Assembly: GCF_036002945.1 (NCBI RefSeq)
Contig: NZ_CP108529.1
Location: forward strand, 9,419,001 to 9,483,000
DNA length: 64,000 nt
DNA from: Streptomyces sp. NBC_01224
Lineage (GTDB): Bacteria; Actinomycetota; Actinomycetes; Streptomycetales; Streptomycetaceae
Reading direction: 5' to 3'
The stretch's first letter is position 1. Every line of letters begins with the position of its first letter. Positions 53,236-63,280 of this stretch are shown one piece after another. Under the pieces are notes generated by a model. That model was not told where the DNA came from and made no database searches. It saw only the letters and a program-made list of their open reading frames with translations. The translations under genes were made by a program, and so were the position numbers.

Positions 53236-55050
53236 ATGACGATGGACATCGCGCTGATCATCGCCGGGCAGATGTACCGCTACTACTTGCGCCATGTCGT
53301 CGTCGGCGACGGCCGCCGCCGGGCCCGCACGCCGCTGCGCGAGGCTCAGGAGGAGGCCGGTGTCCCGGCCGGGCGATGGATGGGCCGATGACTTGCCGTG
53401 CTCGGTCTGACGGCGGGGGAGGAGGTCACCGAGCAGCAGCTGCGGAACCTCTTTGGCGAGCGGGGCCGGCACCCGTACGCGGACCGGATCGAGGCCGACC
53501 GGCTGGCCAAAGGCGAGTCCCCGAAGAAGGCGTGGAAGGCCAGCGCTCTCGGGCGCCGGGTGAAGGTCACCGGTTTCGACCTCGTCTTCCGGCCGCAGCC
53601 GACGATCTACCTGTTGTGGGCGTTGGGTGATGACGAGACCCGGCGGGTGATCGAGGCCGCGCACGAGCGGGCGATCGAGCGGGTGCTGGAGTGGATCGAG
53701 GACGAGGTGGCGGTGATCCGGTACGGCAAGGACGGCATCTACCGGGACCGGCCGCCCGGCGGTCTGGTCGCCGCCCGCTTCCGCCACTACGAAGCCCGGC
53801 CCGGAATGCCGCTGCTCCGTGATCATCTGATGCTTTCGATGAAGGGGCAGCGCCTGGACGGGAAATGGGGATCGGTCCACTCGGAGGCCCTGCTCGAGAA
53901 CAACGTCGCCGCATCCGCGCTCTACAACGAAACCGTGGCCGCTGAGGTCTGCGAGGCGCTGGGGCTGGCGACCGAGCCGCGCACCGTGACCGCCGGGCGC
54001 CGCCCGGTCATGGAGATCGCCGGGGTGCCGCACGAGCTGATCGGCTGGACCGCCAGCCGCGGCGACCAGATTGCCGCCTGCCTTGAGGACCTGGAACACG
54101 AGTACTTCACCAGCGTCGACGACGACGGCGAGCCCCGCTTTCTGCCCGTGGTCTCCGAGCGGGCCCGCGCCAAGCTGAACCGGATCGCGGCGAAGATGAC
54201 CCGCCCGCCCAAGAAGAAAGAGGTCCGGTCGCTCGCGCAACTGCGTGCCGACTGGAAGAAGAACGCGATCGACACCTCCAAGGTGGCCGTCGACATCATC
54301 GAGTCGCTCCTCGAGCGCGCCCGCGCCGCAGCGGACGCGATCCGGGCGCGGGTTGCCGCCGTGGTCGATGTCGCCCTGGCGGCCGTGGACGTTGCTGCGG
54401 TGGTGTTCGTGATGAACGGCGGCGGCCGGTTCCACCGCCGGCACCTGCTTGCCGAAGTGCGCCGTCACCTCGCCCTGGTCCTGCGCGGCCGTCGTCGCGA
54501 CCCCGGCCTGGACGACCGAATCGTGGGCGCCGCGCTCGAGACGTACTGCCTGGACATCAGCGAGCCGAAGACCACACGCGGCCTGCTGTCGGACTACCGC
54601 CTCTATACCGCCCGGTGGGCCCTGTCCGACCTCGAACCCACCCGGCGCCCACCACCTCCCGTGCCTGACCCGGACCGGCAACCCCCGGCCGACCCCGGCG
54701 AACCGGCCTCGCACCGGCCCCCGGACCAGGATCCGGGGGAGTGGGAGATACCCCGCGTGCCGCTGAGCTACGACCGTGCGGTCCTCGCCGGTGCGGTGGT
54801 GCGGGAGAAGCTGCGCACTGCCACCGCCACGGCTGTGCGGGGCCGGGCGTACGACGTCGCCGCGCACCAGCAAGCAGCAATGCCCGAGCAGTTGCTCGCG
54901 CACCAGGACGCCGATCCCGGTCCCGACCGCCCAGAACCGGAGACCGAGCCCCACCCTGGAGTTCACCGACGAGCAGCTGCGCCACCTCCAGGACGTCTTT
55001 ACGAAGGCGGCCGACCGAGCCCGCGCGACCATGAACCGCTACGTGGACCA
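53236..55050 (+). pseudogene. MOBF/TrwC-type relaxase, truncated and with internal stop
   Basis: ATG 53236 opens MTMDIALIIAGQMYRYYLRH. A TGA at 53389-53391 interrupts the segment before LAVLGLTAGEEVTEQQLRNL. The TrwC signature blocks follow: GRRVKVTGFDLVFRPQPTIY, VAARFRHYEARPGMPLLRDH and a H-x-H-like LRDHLMLSMKGQ. A C-terminal helical part (to about 54900) then shifts frame near 54945 into LEFTDEQLRHLQDVFTKAAD. The RecD-like helicase half expected in a full TraA/TrwC is absent. Confidence 0.78.
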
Positions 55051-55107
55051 GGAGGACGCTGACGCCCCGAACCCGGTGCGCGAGGACGACCAGCGGGCGC
55101 GGCCCCG

Positions 55108-55511
55108 GGAGCATCGGCCGGGCCGCCTTCGTCACCCACGAGGACATCGCCGACGTGATCACGGCCGTCGCCCTCGACGAGGGTCCCCGCTCCGAGCACG
55201 ACGGCGCGACCCTTGAGATCACCGGACCCGAGGCCCTGACCCTCGACGAAACGGTCACGCGGATCGCTGCGGCCACCGGTCGGCCCTACCGCTACGAACC
55301 CGAGACCCTTGAGGAAGCCTTCGCGCGGCGATGGCGACTGGGCATGAGCGGGGAACAGATCGAGACCTGGATCTCGTGGTACCAGGCGATCGAGCGGGGC
55401 GAGGTTTCCGTGGTCACCGACGTCGTCCCGCGGCTCACCGGCTCACCGGCAACCCCGATCTCAGACGCAGCCTGGTGGCCCTCGCCGAAGACGGCGCGTG
55501 GTACCGCCTGA
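55108..55511 (+). pseudogene. NmrA-like NAD(P)-binding protein, C-terminal part
   Basis: RAAFVTHEDIADVITAVALD, LEITGPEALTLDETVTRIAA and WISWYQAIERGEVSVVTDVV match the C-terminal half of NmrA/SDR-type proteins. The dinucleotide-binding N terminus is missing and the fragment follows directly on the relaxase remnant. Confidence 0.6.
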
Positions 55512-55589
55512 GGGCTCCTTCCCGGTCGCGCGCTCGTCGAACGGTCCGCCGCGACCGACATCGATCCGGCGGGGGTTGCGTATGCGCCC

Positions 55590-55955
55590 CTCTTGCCCGG
55601 AGTACTGGCGCTGGACGCCGGCGGACTTGGTGCCCTTCTTCACGAAGCCGGTGTCGGCGGTGATCAGCACGCCGTTGTCCGTGCCGAGGTGCTCGGCAAC
55701 GCAGGCCTGCAGGTCGTCACGTAACTCGTCGGCCTTCCAGCGGCTCCGCGAGAGCAGATGCTGCAGCCCGTCGGGGGGATGGCGTGGCTGGCATATTCGG
55801 CGAGCTGCCAGCCGTTCTTGCGGCCCACGGGCCAAGGAGCCCACGGACGTAGTCTCGCATCCGGCGCCGGGGCTCCACGCGGGCGTCCGCCGATCCGCAA
55901 GAGCAGATCGTCAAGTCCCTCTTCCCATACGTGTGTTGGTGCATCATTCACTCGG
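55590..55955 (-). pseudogene. IS701-type transposase N-terminal fragment, three frames
   Basis: On the minus strand MRDYVRGLLGP, GRKNGWQLAEYASHAIP and DGLQHLLSRSRWKADELRDD then LITADTGFVKKGTKSAGVQR (first Asp) appear in three successive frames. So two or more frameshifts break an IS701 transposase unrelated to elements a and C. The C-terminal two thirds are gone. Confidence 0.65.
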
Positions 55956-56478
55956 GCGGACTGCCCGGAACGTCGCCACTACACACGGCGCGGTCACACC
56001 TTTGTGGGACGGCCCGGCAAAGACCGACCCACCCCCGATTCCAGCCCACTACACTCTCCACGCCCAAGCCGTTGACCAGCACGAATGAAGAAGTCCGGCT
56101 GGAGTACTAGCCTCCGCGCCCGGGTGCTCTTACTCAGCCTCACATCTTTTCGGCGTAAAGAGCGGGTGCGGGCCTGGTGCCCTTCTGCTCGCCCTGCGCA
56201 CTGCATCTGTCCGGTCGCAGCGAACTCAGTCGTGTGCCGATCCGTCTCAGCGAGTCCAGTCGTTGCAGGTCATCAGGCCAGGGAAGACGGAGCGGTCCTG
56301 AGGGCGGCCGTCTCAACGTAGTTTGTCGGTCCGGGCCGGTCACAGGACCGCCGTCGACTGGGTTCGTTGAGAACGGACAGCAATCCGTGCCGCACCATAG
56401 GTACCTCGCTGACCGCTGCCATCCAATCGAGGCGTTTGACAGCGGACGCAGTCGATGAGAGTTCCTTGTCAGCCAACC
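55956..56478. other. no gene recognised
   Basis: Short frames only. G+C is lower than in the neighbours. A minus frame around 56330-56450 (KRLDWMAAVSEVPMVRHGLL) is protein-like but unassigned. No element ends were recognised. Confidence 0.45.
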
Positions 56479-56480
56479 TA

Positions 56481-57724
56481 GTAGCGTGTCGCCGCTTAGT
56501 TATGGTGCACCTGACTGGGAGGTTGGTGTCTGGCAGATTCCTTCCCCTTTGCCAGATAGGACTGTTGTTGTGGGTTCGCAGAAGAAGCGGCCGGTCAGGT
56601 TGACCGCGCAGGATCGCGAGGAGTTGGTCCGGGTGACCACGACAGGTGTTCGTGGGGCCTCGATGATCATGCGTGCGCGGGTGCTGCTTGCGCTGGATAC
56701 CTCGGCGGGTGAGGCGGATCCCAAGGAGGTGATCGCGGCCCGGCTCGGCGTCTCCGGTGAGACGTTGCGGCTGGTCGCCAAGCGTTTCGCCGAGACCGGT
56801 GGCGATGTTCACGCCACGATCGCGCGGAAGAAGCGCGACCTCCCACCGGTGCCCTCGCCGGTGACTGGTGAGGTCGAAGCCCGGCTGATTGCGATGGCGT
56901 GCTCACAGCCACCCCAAGGCCATGCCCGGTGGTCACTGCGGCTGCTGGAGAAGCACGTCGCGCTGGTCGAGGACATCCCCGATCTGGACCACTCCACCAT
57001 CGGGCGGGTCTTAAAAAACGGAACTGCGTCCTCACCTGAAGAAGTGCTGGACCATCCCACCACGAGCGAACGCGGAGTTCGCGGCCCGGATGGAAGACGT
57101 GCTGGCCGTCTACGCCCGGCCCTATGACCCGGCACGTCCGGTGGTGTGCATGGACGAGAAGCCCTACCAGCTCCTCGACCATGCCCGCGACCCGCTCCCG
57201 GCCCGCCCTGGTCACGACGCCTGCCAGGACAGCGAGTACATCCGCTGCGGCACGTGCTCGATCTTCGTGTGGGTCGAACCCCTGCGCGGGTGGCGTCGAG
57301 TTCAGGCACTGTCCCAGCGGACCCGGATCGACTGGGCCGGCCAGGTCAAGCAGCTGCTGAGCGTGGATCACCCCGACGCCGAGGCCGTGGTGCTGGTGAT
57401 GGACAACCTCAACACCCACGGCATCGCCTCACTGTACGAGGCATTCGAACCAGAAGAGGCCTTCGCCCTGGCCCAACGCCTCGAGATCCACCACACGCCC
57501 AAACACGGGTCATGGCTCAACATCGCCGAGATCGAACTCTCCGCGCTGACCCGGCAATGTCTCGACCGCCGGATCGGCGACCTCGACATCCTCAACACTG
57601 AACTCTCGGCCTGGCAGAACGCCACCAACACCGAACAACGCCACGTGGACTGGCAGTTCACCACCCACGACGCACGCATCAAACTGCGCCACCTCTATCC
57701 CAAAAATTAGCTGCGACGGTCTAC
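56481..57724 (+). mobile_element. IS630-family element A, copy 3 (1244 bp)
   Basis: It starts GTAGCGTGTCGCCGC after TA (56479-56480) and ends in GACGGTCTAC before TA (57725-57726). It is one base shorter than copies 1 and 2 because the A7 run is A6. Confidence 0.92.
56570..57710 (+). pseudogene. IS630-family transposase A, copy 3, A6 instead of A7
   Basis: orfA from GTG 56570; the slippery run at 57013-57018 has six A. orfA now runs on as LKNGTASSPEEVLDHP and stops at 57127, and orfB (from KKCWTIPP-equivalent codons to 57710) needs a +1 or -2 shift rather than -1. The DDE residues of orfB are intact. It is probably inactive unless supplied in trans. Confidence 0.85.
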
Positions 57725-57727
57725 TAG

Positions 57728-59171
57728 TAGGGCTTTGTTAGGTACCCCAAGTGATCCTCGTTGGATAGATTGTGATCTTCTTTCAGTTGTGACTCCTGAG
57801 GAGATGGAAGAGGTCCGTCCGCGTCTGGAGGCGTTCGCGGCCGAGATGCTGGGCTCGTTGGCGCGTCGGGACCAGCGGGCCAAGGGTGAGTTGTACCTGC
57901 GCGGGCTGATGCTGGACGGCAAGCGCAAGTCGATGCAGCCGATGGCCGAGCGCCTGGGCGTGGACCACCAGCAGCTCCAGCAGTTCGTGTCCTCCTCCAC
58001 CTGGGACTACGCCAAGGTCCGTGAGCGGCTGGCCCGTTGGGCCGCGGCGCACATCTCGCCCGAGGCGTACGCGATTGACGATGTCGGCTTCCCCAAGGAC
58101 GGCTACGACTCGCCAGGGGTGGCGCGGATGTACTGCGGCGCGCTGGGCAAGCGGGGCAACTGCCAGATCGGGGTCAGTGTGAACCTGGTCAGCGACCGCG
58201 CCTCCTCGGCCGTCGACTGGCGTCTGTTCCTGCCCGAGGGCTGGGACGACACCAAACATACCGAGGACGCGCTGCTGGCTTCGGCGATCCGCCGGCGCCG
58301 CGCCAAGGCCGGCATCCCCGAGACTGCTCGCCACCGGGAGAAGTGGCGCCTGGCCCTGGACATGCTCGACGAGGTTCGCGGGGACTGGGAGTTGCCGGGC
58401 CTGCCGGTCGTCGCCGATGCCGGATACGGCGACGCCACGGGCTTTCGAGAGGGTCTGACCGAACGAGGCCTGACCTACGCGGTCGCGGTCAAGGCCACCA
58501 CGACCGCGCACCCGGGCGACGCCACGCCCGAGCGTCCGCCGTACTCCGGGCAGGGCCGCCCTCCCGTGTCCGCCTACCCCCAGCCGCACACCACCCTGCG
58601 CGTGCTGGCCCTGGCCGCCGGGCAAGCGGCCACCCGCACCGTTACCTGGCGTCAGGGCAGCAAGGCCACCAAGCACAACCCACGGGCCGAGATGCGCTCG
58701 CAATTCCTGGCCCTACGGGTCCGCCCGGCCAACCGGTCCATCCGCCGCGCCGCCGACGGCTCCCTGCCCGAATGCTGGCTGCTCGTCGAGTGGCCTCCCG
58801 ACTCTGCCGAGCCCACCGACTACTGGCTCTCGACGCTGCCCGCCGACATCCCACTGCGCGAGCTGGTGCGAATCGCCAAGATCCGCTGGAGAGTTGAACA
58901 CGACTACCGCGAGCTCAAGGACGGCCTCGGCCTGGACCACTTCGAGGGCCGCAACTACCTCGGCTGGCACCGCCACGTCACCCTCGCCTCCCTCGCCCAG
59001 GCCTTCTGCACCCTGCTCAGACTCGACCCAAAAGCCCCTGCGCCGGCCTGACCCTCTACGCGGTCCTCCGCGAACTCCAGGCCCTCCTGGCCACCTGGAC
59101 CGGCGCCTGCTCGATATGCGGCCAACCCGCACCAACCCCCGAACCCCACCACAGGACCTAACAAAGCCCTA
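57728..59171 (+). mobile_element. IS701-family element a, copy 2 (1444 bp)
   Basis: Same ends and length as the copy at 19287. CTAG is duplicated at 57724-57727 and 59172-59175. Removing it restores GGTCTAC-TA-GTAGACC, the head-to-head meeting of two IS630-A ends. Confidence 0.93.
57735..59051 (+). CDS. IS701-family transposase a, copy 2
   Basis: 438 aa, identical in the visible reading to the copy at 19407-20723, with DDE residues AIDDVGFPKDG, VVADAGYGD and VEHDYRELKDG. Intact. Confidence 0.92.
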   Translation: MLGTPSDPRWIDCDLLSVVTPEEMEEVRPRLEAFAAEMLGSLARRDQRAKGELYLRGLMLDGKRKSMQPMAERLGVDHQQLQQFVSSSTWDYAKVRERLARWAAAHISPEAYAIDDVGFPKDGYDSPGVARMYCGALGKRGNCQIGVSVNLVSDRASSAVDWRLFLPEGWDDTKHTEDALLASAIRRRRAKAGIPETARHREKWRLALDMLDEVRGDWELPGLPVVADAGYGDATGFREGLTERGLTYAVAVKATTTAHPGDATPERPPYSGQGRPPVSAYPQPHTTLRVLALAAGQAATRTVTWRQGSKATKHNPRAEMRSQFLALRVRPANRSIRRAADGSLPECWLLVEWPPDSAEPTDYWLSTLPADIPLRELVRIAKIRWRVEHDYRELKDGLGLDHFEGRNYLGWHRHVTLASLAQAFCTLLRLDPKAPAPA

Positions 59172-59174
59172 CTA

Positions 59175-59207
59175 GTAGACCGTCGCAGCTAATTTTTGGG
59201 ATAGAGG
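59175..59207 (-). mobile_element. IS630-A end, 33-bp scrap
   Basis: GTAGACCGTCGCAGCTAATT and the following 13 bases are identical to the left end of IS630-A copy 1; the match ends at 59207. Two extra G separate it from IS701-C sequence. Confidence 0.85.
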
Positions 59208-59209
59208 GG

Positions 59210-60483
59210 CCCGTCGTCGGGGCCCAGCACCCCTCGGTGCAGCGGCTGCAGTTCTTCCTGTCCGAATCGACCTGGGACCACGAGCAGGTCAACGCCCGCC
59301 GGGTGGAACTGCTGCTGGCCGACCCCGCGACCGCGCCGCACCCGGGCGGGGTGCTGGTGATCGATGACTCCGGGGACCGTAAGGACGGGAAGGCGACCGC
59401 GCACATCGGACGGCAGTGGCTGGGCCGGCTGGGCAAGACCGACAACGGCATCGTCACCGTGACCACCTGCTGGGCCGATGAGAACCTCTACTACCCGCTG
59501 CACGCCGTGCCCTACAGCCCCGCCCATCACTTCCCCAAGGGCAAGAGCGACCCCGGCTTCCGCACCAAGCTGCAGATCGCCGCAGAGCTGGCCCGCACCG
59601 CGAAGACTGCCGGGGTGGGCTTCCGGGCCGTGGCCGCCGACTGCGCCTACGGCGACCAGGACAGCTTCCGCAGACAACTCGCCTCGGCAGGGCTACCGTT
59701 CGTCATGGACCTCAAACCGAGCCACGGCACCTGGGCCTACGGCAAGGACGCCTACACTCCCGTCGATGCCGCCCGCGCCTTGACCTGGACGGACCCCGAG
59801 CATCCGGGTGACTGGACCGCCGTCGAGCGAACCTTCCGTGACGGGCACACCGAGACCTGGTGGGCCGCCGACGCCCGCCTCGGCTGGTGGGGACCCGACG
59901 GGAACGTCCGCCTGGTCGTGGCCACCACCGACCCGGCCACGCTGCCCCCGCAAGCCACCTGGTACCTGGCCACCGACCTGCCCCGCCCCGGCGGCCCCCG
60001 CGAGGCCGACAGCCCCGAACCGGCCGCCGGGCTGCACGAAGTCGTCCGGATCTACGGCATCCGACACTGGATCGAGCAGAGCTACAAACAGGTCAAGGGC
60101 GAACTCGGGTGGGCCGACTTCCAAGTCCGTTCCGACACCGCCATCCGCCGCCACCAGACCCTGGTCACCTGCGCCTTCTCGTTCTGTTGGGACGCCTGGT
60201 TCAGTCCACCACCCGAGGTTTCGCCCGAAACAGCACCACCGGAGCCGCCCGAAGAACCGGGCCGGCCCGAGAGGGGGACCAACCAGACCCCACCAGCCCC
60301 ACACGGCCACCTGGCCCAAGGCGATACGCGCCGTCCGGGCCTGGCTCGACCCCTGGACCAGCCTCCAACGATGCTGGCGAGCCTGGACGAATGCACCCCC
60401 ACCACCCGAACTCCAAGCCCTGATCAACGCCGTCGGCGCAGGCCACCCGCTTGACCTCTACTCCCCGGCTTAACAAACCACCG
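59210..60483 (+). mobile_element. IS701-family element C, copy 2, 5' truncated
   Basis: From 59210 it is collinear with IS701-C copy 1 from 23803 to its right end; CTAG follows at 60484-60487. The first 253 bp of the element are missing, removed by the same event that cut the IS630-A scrap. Confidence 0.92.
59237..60454 (+). pseudogene. IS701-family transposase C, N-terminally truncated
   Basis: An in-frame GTG at 59237 starts at the QRLQFFLSESTWDHEQ region. All DDE residues remain, but the first 65 or so residues and the left end are gone. It has the same C-terminal frame change as copy 1 (natural end in the other frame at 60473). Confidence 0.85.
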
Positions 60484-60487
60484 CTAG

Positions 60488-60676
60488 TCGTGCGGAGTGA
60501 ACAGGCTGGGGTGCTGGATGGCCGTTCCGGTGGTCGGGGTGGGACTGTGTGACGGCCCGCTTTGAGGAGGGCACGGGCGGAGGCGGTGATCACCGGGTTA
60601 GTCTCGCGTCGGACACACGATTCCGGGCTCGTCATAGGCCGAGCCCGACTCTCAAGCACCGACCCCGGGGGATCCC
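60488..60676. other. intergenic, no feature recognised
   Basis: No coherent frame, although one short minus frame (PVITASARALLKAGRHTV) looks protein-like. It contains the promoter region of the following RidA gene; no clear -10/-35 was identified. Confidence 0.4.
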
Positions 60677-61063
60677 ATGCAGCAGCACTACGTCCGGCCT
60701 GACGGTCTACCTCCGGTCAACGGGTACAGCCATGCGGTCTCGTTCAGCGGCAGCATGGTCGCCGTCTCCGGTCAGGTGCCGCTGGACGGGCAGGGGCAGC
60801 TTGTCGGACCGGACGACCCGGAGGCCCAGGTTAGGCAGGTTTTCGAGAACCTCAAGACAGCTCTCGCTGCGGCCGGCGCAGGCATGGAACAGGTCGTCAA
60901 GCTGACGTTCTACTTGACTGATCTCGCAGACCTGGAGGCCCTCAGGCGGGTGCGCGACGAGTACATCTCGCTGGAGAAGCCGCCTGCCAGTTCGCTGGTG
61001 CGGGTCAGCGCCCTGGTGAACCCGGCGTTCCGAGTCGAGATCGATGCGCTGGCCGCAGTCTGA
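60677..61063 (+). CDS. RidA family (YjgF/UK114) protein
   Basis: 128 aa; GGGGGA lies 6 nt before ATG 60677. VAVSGQVPLDGQGQLVG, ENLKTALAAAGAGMEQVVKL and SSLVRVSALVNPAFRVEIDA are the three conserved blocks; the Arg in LVRVSAL is at the position that binds the imine/enamine substrate in active RidA. The expected role is hydrolysis of reactive 2-aminoacrylate-type enamines in the cytosol. Intact. Confidence 0.9.
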   Translation: MQQHYVRPDGLPPVNGYSHAVSFSGSMVAVSGQVPLDGQGQLVGPDDPEAQVRQVFENLKTALAAAGAGMEQVVKLTFYLTDLADLEALRRVRDEYISLEKPPASSLVRVSALVNPAFRVEIDALAAV

Positions 61064-61128
61064 GTGGGCGGCGCTCGGCCTCTCGTTCACCGAGTGAATC
61101 GTGCACGTGGACACCTATCATCGAGGTG

Positions 61129-61248
61129 ATGCCCGCGTGGATGGGCGGCTATCACGCCTGGCAGACCGAGACCCTGCGCTACACCAGCGCCGCCCGCGTC
61201 CTGCCGAGCTCGGGGTCCGGCTGTTTCGACAACGTCCTGGGCGGCTGA
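61129..61248 (+). CDS. possible 39-aa protein or remnant
   Basis: ATG 61129 with GAGG just upstream gives MPAWMGGYHAWQTETLRYTS and ends FDNVLGG. Codon use is coding-like, but no family was recognised and the N terminus may be lost. Confidence 0.28.
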   Translation: MPAWMGGYHAWQTETLRYTSAARVLPSSGSGCFDNVLGG

Positions 61249-61309
61249 CCGGCCCGGCGCGCCCGTATCTTCTGGGCTGAGCGGGGGCTTGCCGGTCAGG
61301 GTGACTGGA

Positions 61310-62212
61310 TCAGGGCGGCGAGCGGTGTTTGTGCCACGTGTGCTGGGGGGGGCGTGACAGGTACAGCGTGGTATGGAAGTAACCGTCTGTCTCCTTGCCG
61401 CGCGGGTCTTCGCCGGCTGCGGTCACTGCGTCGATGGCGTACTTCTGTTCCTGGTCGCTGGTGAAGCGGCGTTGCGGGAAGGTGCGGTCGGCGGTCTTCT
61501 CGGTGATGAGCCCGTACGTTTTCAGGAAGTCGGCGATTCGCTGGTAGGAGCCGGTGCGCAGCACGAACGCGGCGACCCAGACCGGGCCGGGGATGCTGTC
61601 CAGGAGTGGCTGGAAGGTGCGCGGTGACAGGAAGCTGGCTCCGCCGGTGATGGTGATCAGACCGGTGTGGCGCACGGCGTGGCACAGGGCGGGGCTGGCC
61701 GGTGCGGTTTCCAGGTTTTCGGCGAACGCCTGGTCCATCAAGCCGACGGCGTGTGCGTAGGACACGGCGCGGGAGGCGGCGTCGAGCCCGATGACACGGA
61801 CCGGGTCCGGGCGGCGGTGCGCCGCGTAGAACTCCCGGTCCCACTTGATTAGCTCGGCGGTGGACAGGGAGGTGGCCTGCGCGGATGCGTAGTGGGCGTA
61901 CAGGTCGTCGAAGGTGAGGTGGTGGTTGAGCAGGGCGGCGTTGATGCCGTACGAACAGCAGATGTCCAGCACCGTCGCCGTACCTGCGGTGCCTTCCGGG
62001 GACGTGCAGGCGGTGAGCATGCGGCGGAAGACGCCTTGCGCGTGGTGCGGGCTCTGGTACTCCCAGGGCCCCAGCGCTCGGAAATAGGCGCGCGGGTCCG
62101 GCTGGTTGTAGGTGTCGTCGAACGGGGTCATGCCCCCGCCGGCGGGGACAGTCCGCTGCGGGGAGTGGCGAACTGCAGGTGCTCCTGATTCTGTCGACCC
62201 GCCAGGGGGCAT
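61310..62212 (-). CDS. SAM-dependent methyltransferase-like protein
   Basis: 300 aa from ATG 62212, with GGAAAGGA about 7 nt upstream. DDTYNQPDPRAYFRALGPWE is a conserved-looking N-terminal segment. VLDICCSYGINAALL takes the place of motif I (usually VLDxGxGxG), with Cys-Cys-Ser replacing small residues, and RVIGLDAASRAVSYA follows as motif II. The C-terminal half contains ITGGASFLSPRTFQPLLDSI. A Rossmann methyltransferase is likely; the substrate is unknown. Confidence 0.65.
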   Translation of the reverse strand: MPPGGSTESGAPAVRHSPQRTVPAGGGMTPFDDTYNQPDPRAYFRALGPWEYQSPHHAQGVFRRMLTACTSPEGTAGTATVLDICCSYGINAALLNHHLTFDDLYAHYASAQATSLSTAELIKWDREFYAAHRRPDPVRVIGLDAASRAVSYAHAVGLMDQAFAENLETAPASPALCHAVRHTGLITITGGASFLSPRTFQPLLDSIPGPVWVAAFVLRTGSYQRIADFLKTYGLITEKTADRTFPQRRFTSDQEQKYAIDAVTAAGEDPRGKETDGYFHTTLYLSRPPQHTWHKHRSPP

Positions 62213-62474
62213 GGCTATGTCCTTTCCTGCGATCCGGCACCACCTTGCGAACAGAGTCAACGCGCAATGCTGACGGCGGGGTAGAGGGCGGGGCCTAAAC
62301 CGGCCAGGGCCCTGGGCGCAAGGATCCATGCGTGTTCGGGGGCGGTGTAGGTCGTTTATGGGCCCTGAAGATCAAAGGGTTGACCTGGTGTCACTAACGG
62401 CCTGGGGGTCCTGAGGACTGGCCTTCCCGCGTGGTGCGTAGCCGTCGGGTCGTGCTCCTTGGGGGCAGCACTGG

Positions 62475-63267
62475 CCAACTGGGCTTCCGCATCAGCCCGC
62501 GCTTTCGCGACCTGGCCGACCAACGTTTCTGGCGCGCGGAGATGCCCGGCGAACTGATCGAGGGCGACTACGGGCCCCTTGAGGCCATCGCCCGCAACAA
62601 GGCCGACATGAAGCGGATCATCACCTGGTGGCCGGACATGCAGCGCGTGGCGGGTTCGCTGGTGACCAACCAGGTCCGCGCGTACGACCTGCTGCGGATG
62701 TTCGGCCGCGAGGGCCGCCCGACCCCGTTGGGGCAGGCGTTCGCCGAGTACGGGCGGATCGCCAAGACCGTGCACCTGATGGCGGTGGTCGACCCGGTCG
62801 ACGACACCTACCGGCGCCGGATGAACCGGCAGCTCACCGTGCAGGAGTCGCGGCACAACCTCGCCCGGGTGATCTGCCACGGCAAACGCGGTCAGATACT
62901 CCAGGCCTACCGCGAGGGCCAGGAGAACCAACTCGCCGCTCTGGGACTGGTCTTGAACGCAGTCGTGCTCTGGAACACCCGCTATCCGGACGCGGCGGTG
63001 GCGCGGTTGCGCGAGTAGGGCCACGAACTCCGGGACGAGGACATCGCCGAGTTGCACCAGGAGGGTGCCGACCCCGCCGAGCGGGACGTAGCCGGGCTCG
63101 GGGGCGGAGGCCACGAGGAGGACGTGGCCCGGCTCTCCCCGCTCAAGCACAAGCACCTGAACGTCCTGGGGAAGTACGCGTTCACCGCCTCCCAGCCCGC
63201 GGGCGGACTGCGGGCCCCTGCGCGATCCCGTTGCCGGCGGTGACCCGGAGGATCCGGACGACGAGTA
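62475..63267 (+). pseudogene. Tn3-family transposase, C-terminal part
   Basis: GFRISPRFRDLADQRFWR, LAFAEYGRIAKTVHLM-type blocks and RRRMNRQLTVQESRHNLARV followed by GLVLNAVVLWNTRYPDAAVA match the DDE C-terminal domain of Tn3 transposases. TAG at 63016-63018 replaces a probable Gln in LRE-x-GHELRDEDIAEL. The end (SPLKHKHLNVLGKYAFTA) is normal to SQPAGGLR, then a frameshift separates it from PLRDPVAGG. The N-terminal two thirds are missing. Confidence 0.78.
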
Positions 63268-63280
63268 GGGACACGGCGAA

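Noticed and set aside
53212..55032. 606-codon minus-strand frame opposite the relaxase
   Set aside because: Composition is typical of an antisense shadow; the plus strand has relaxase motifs.
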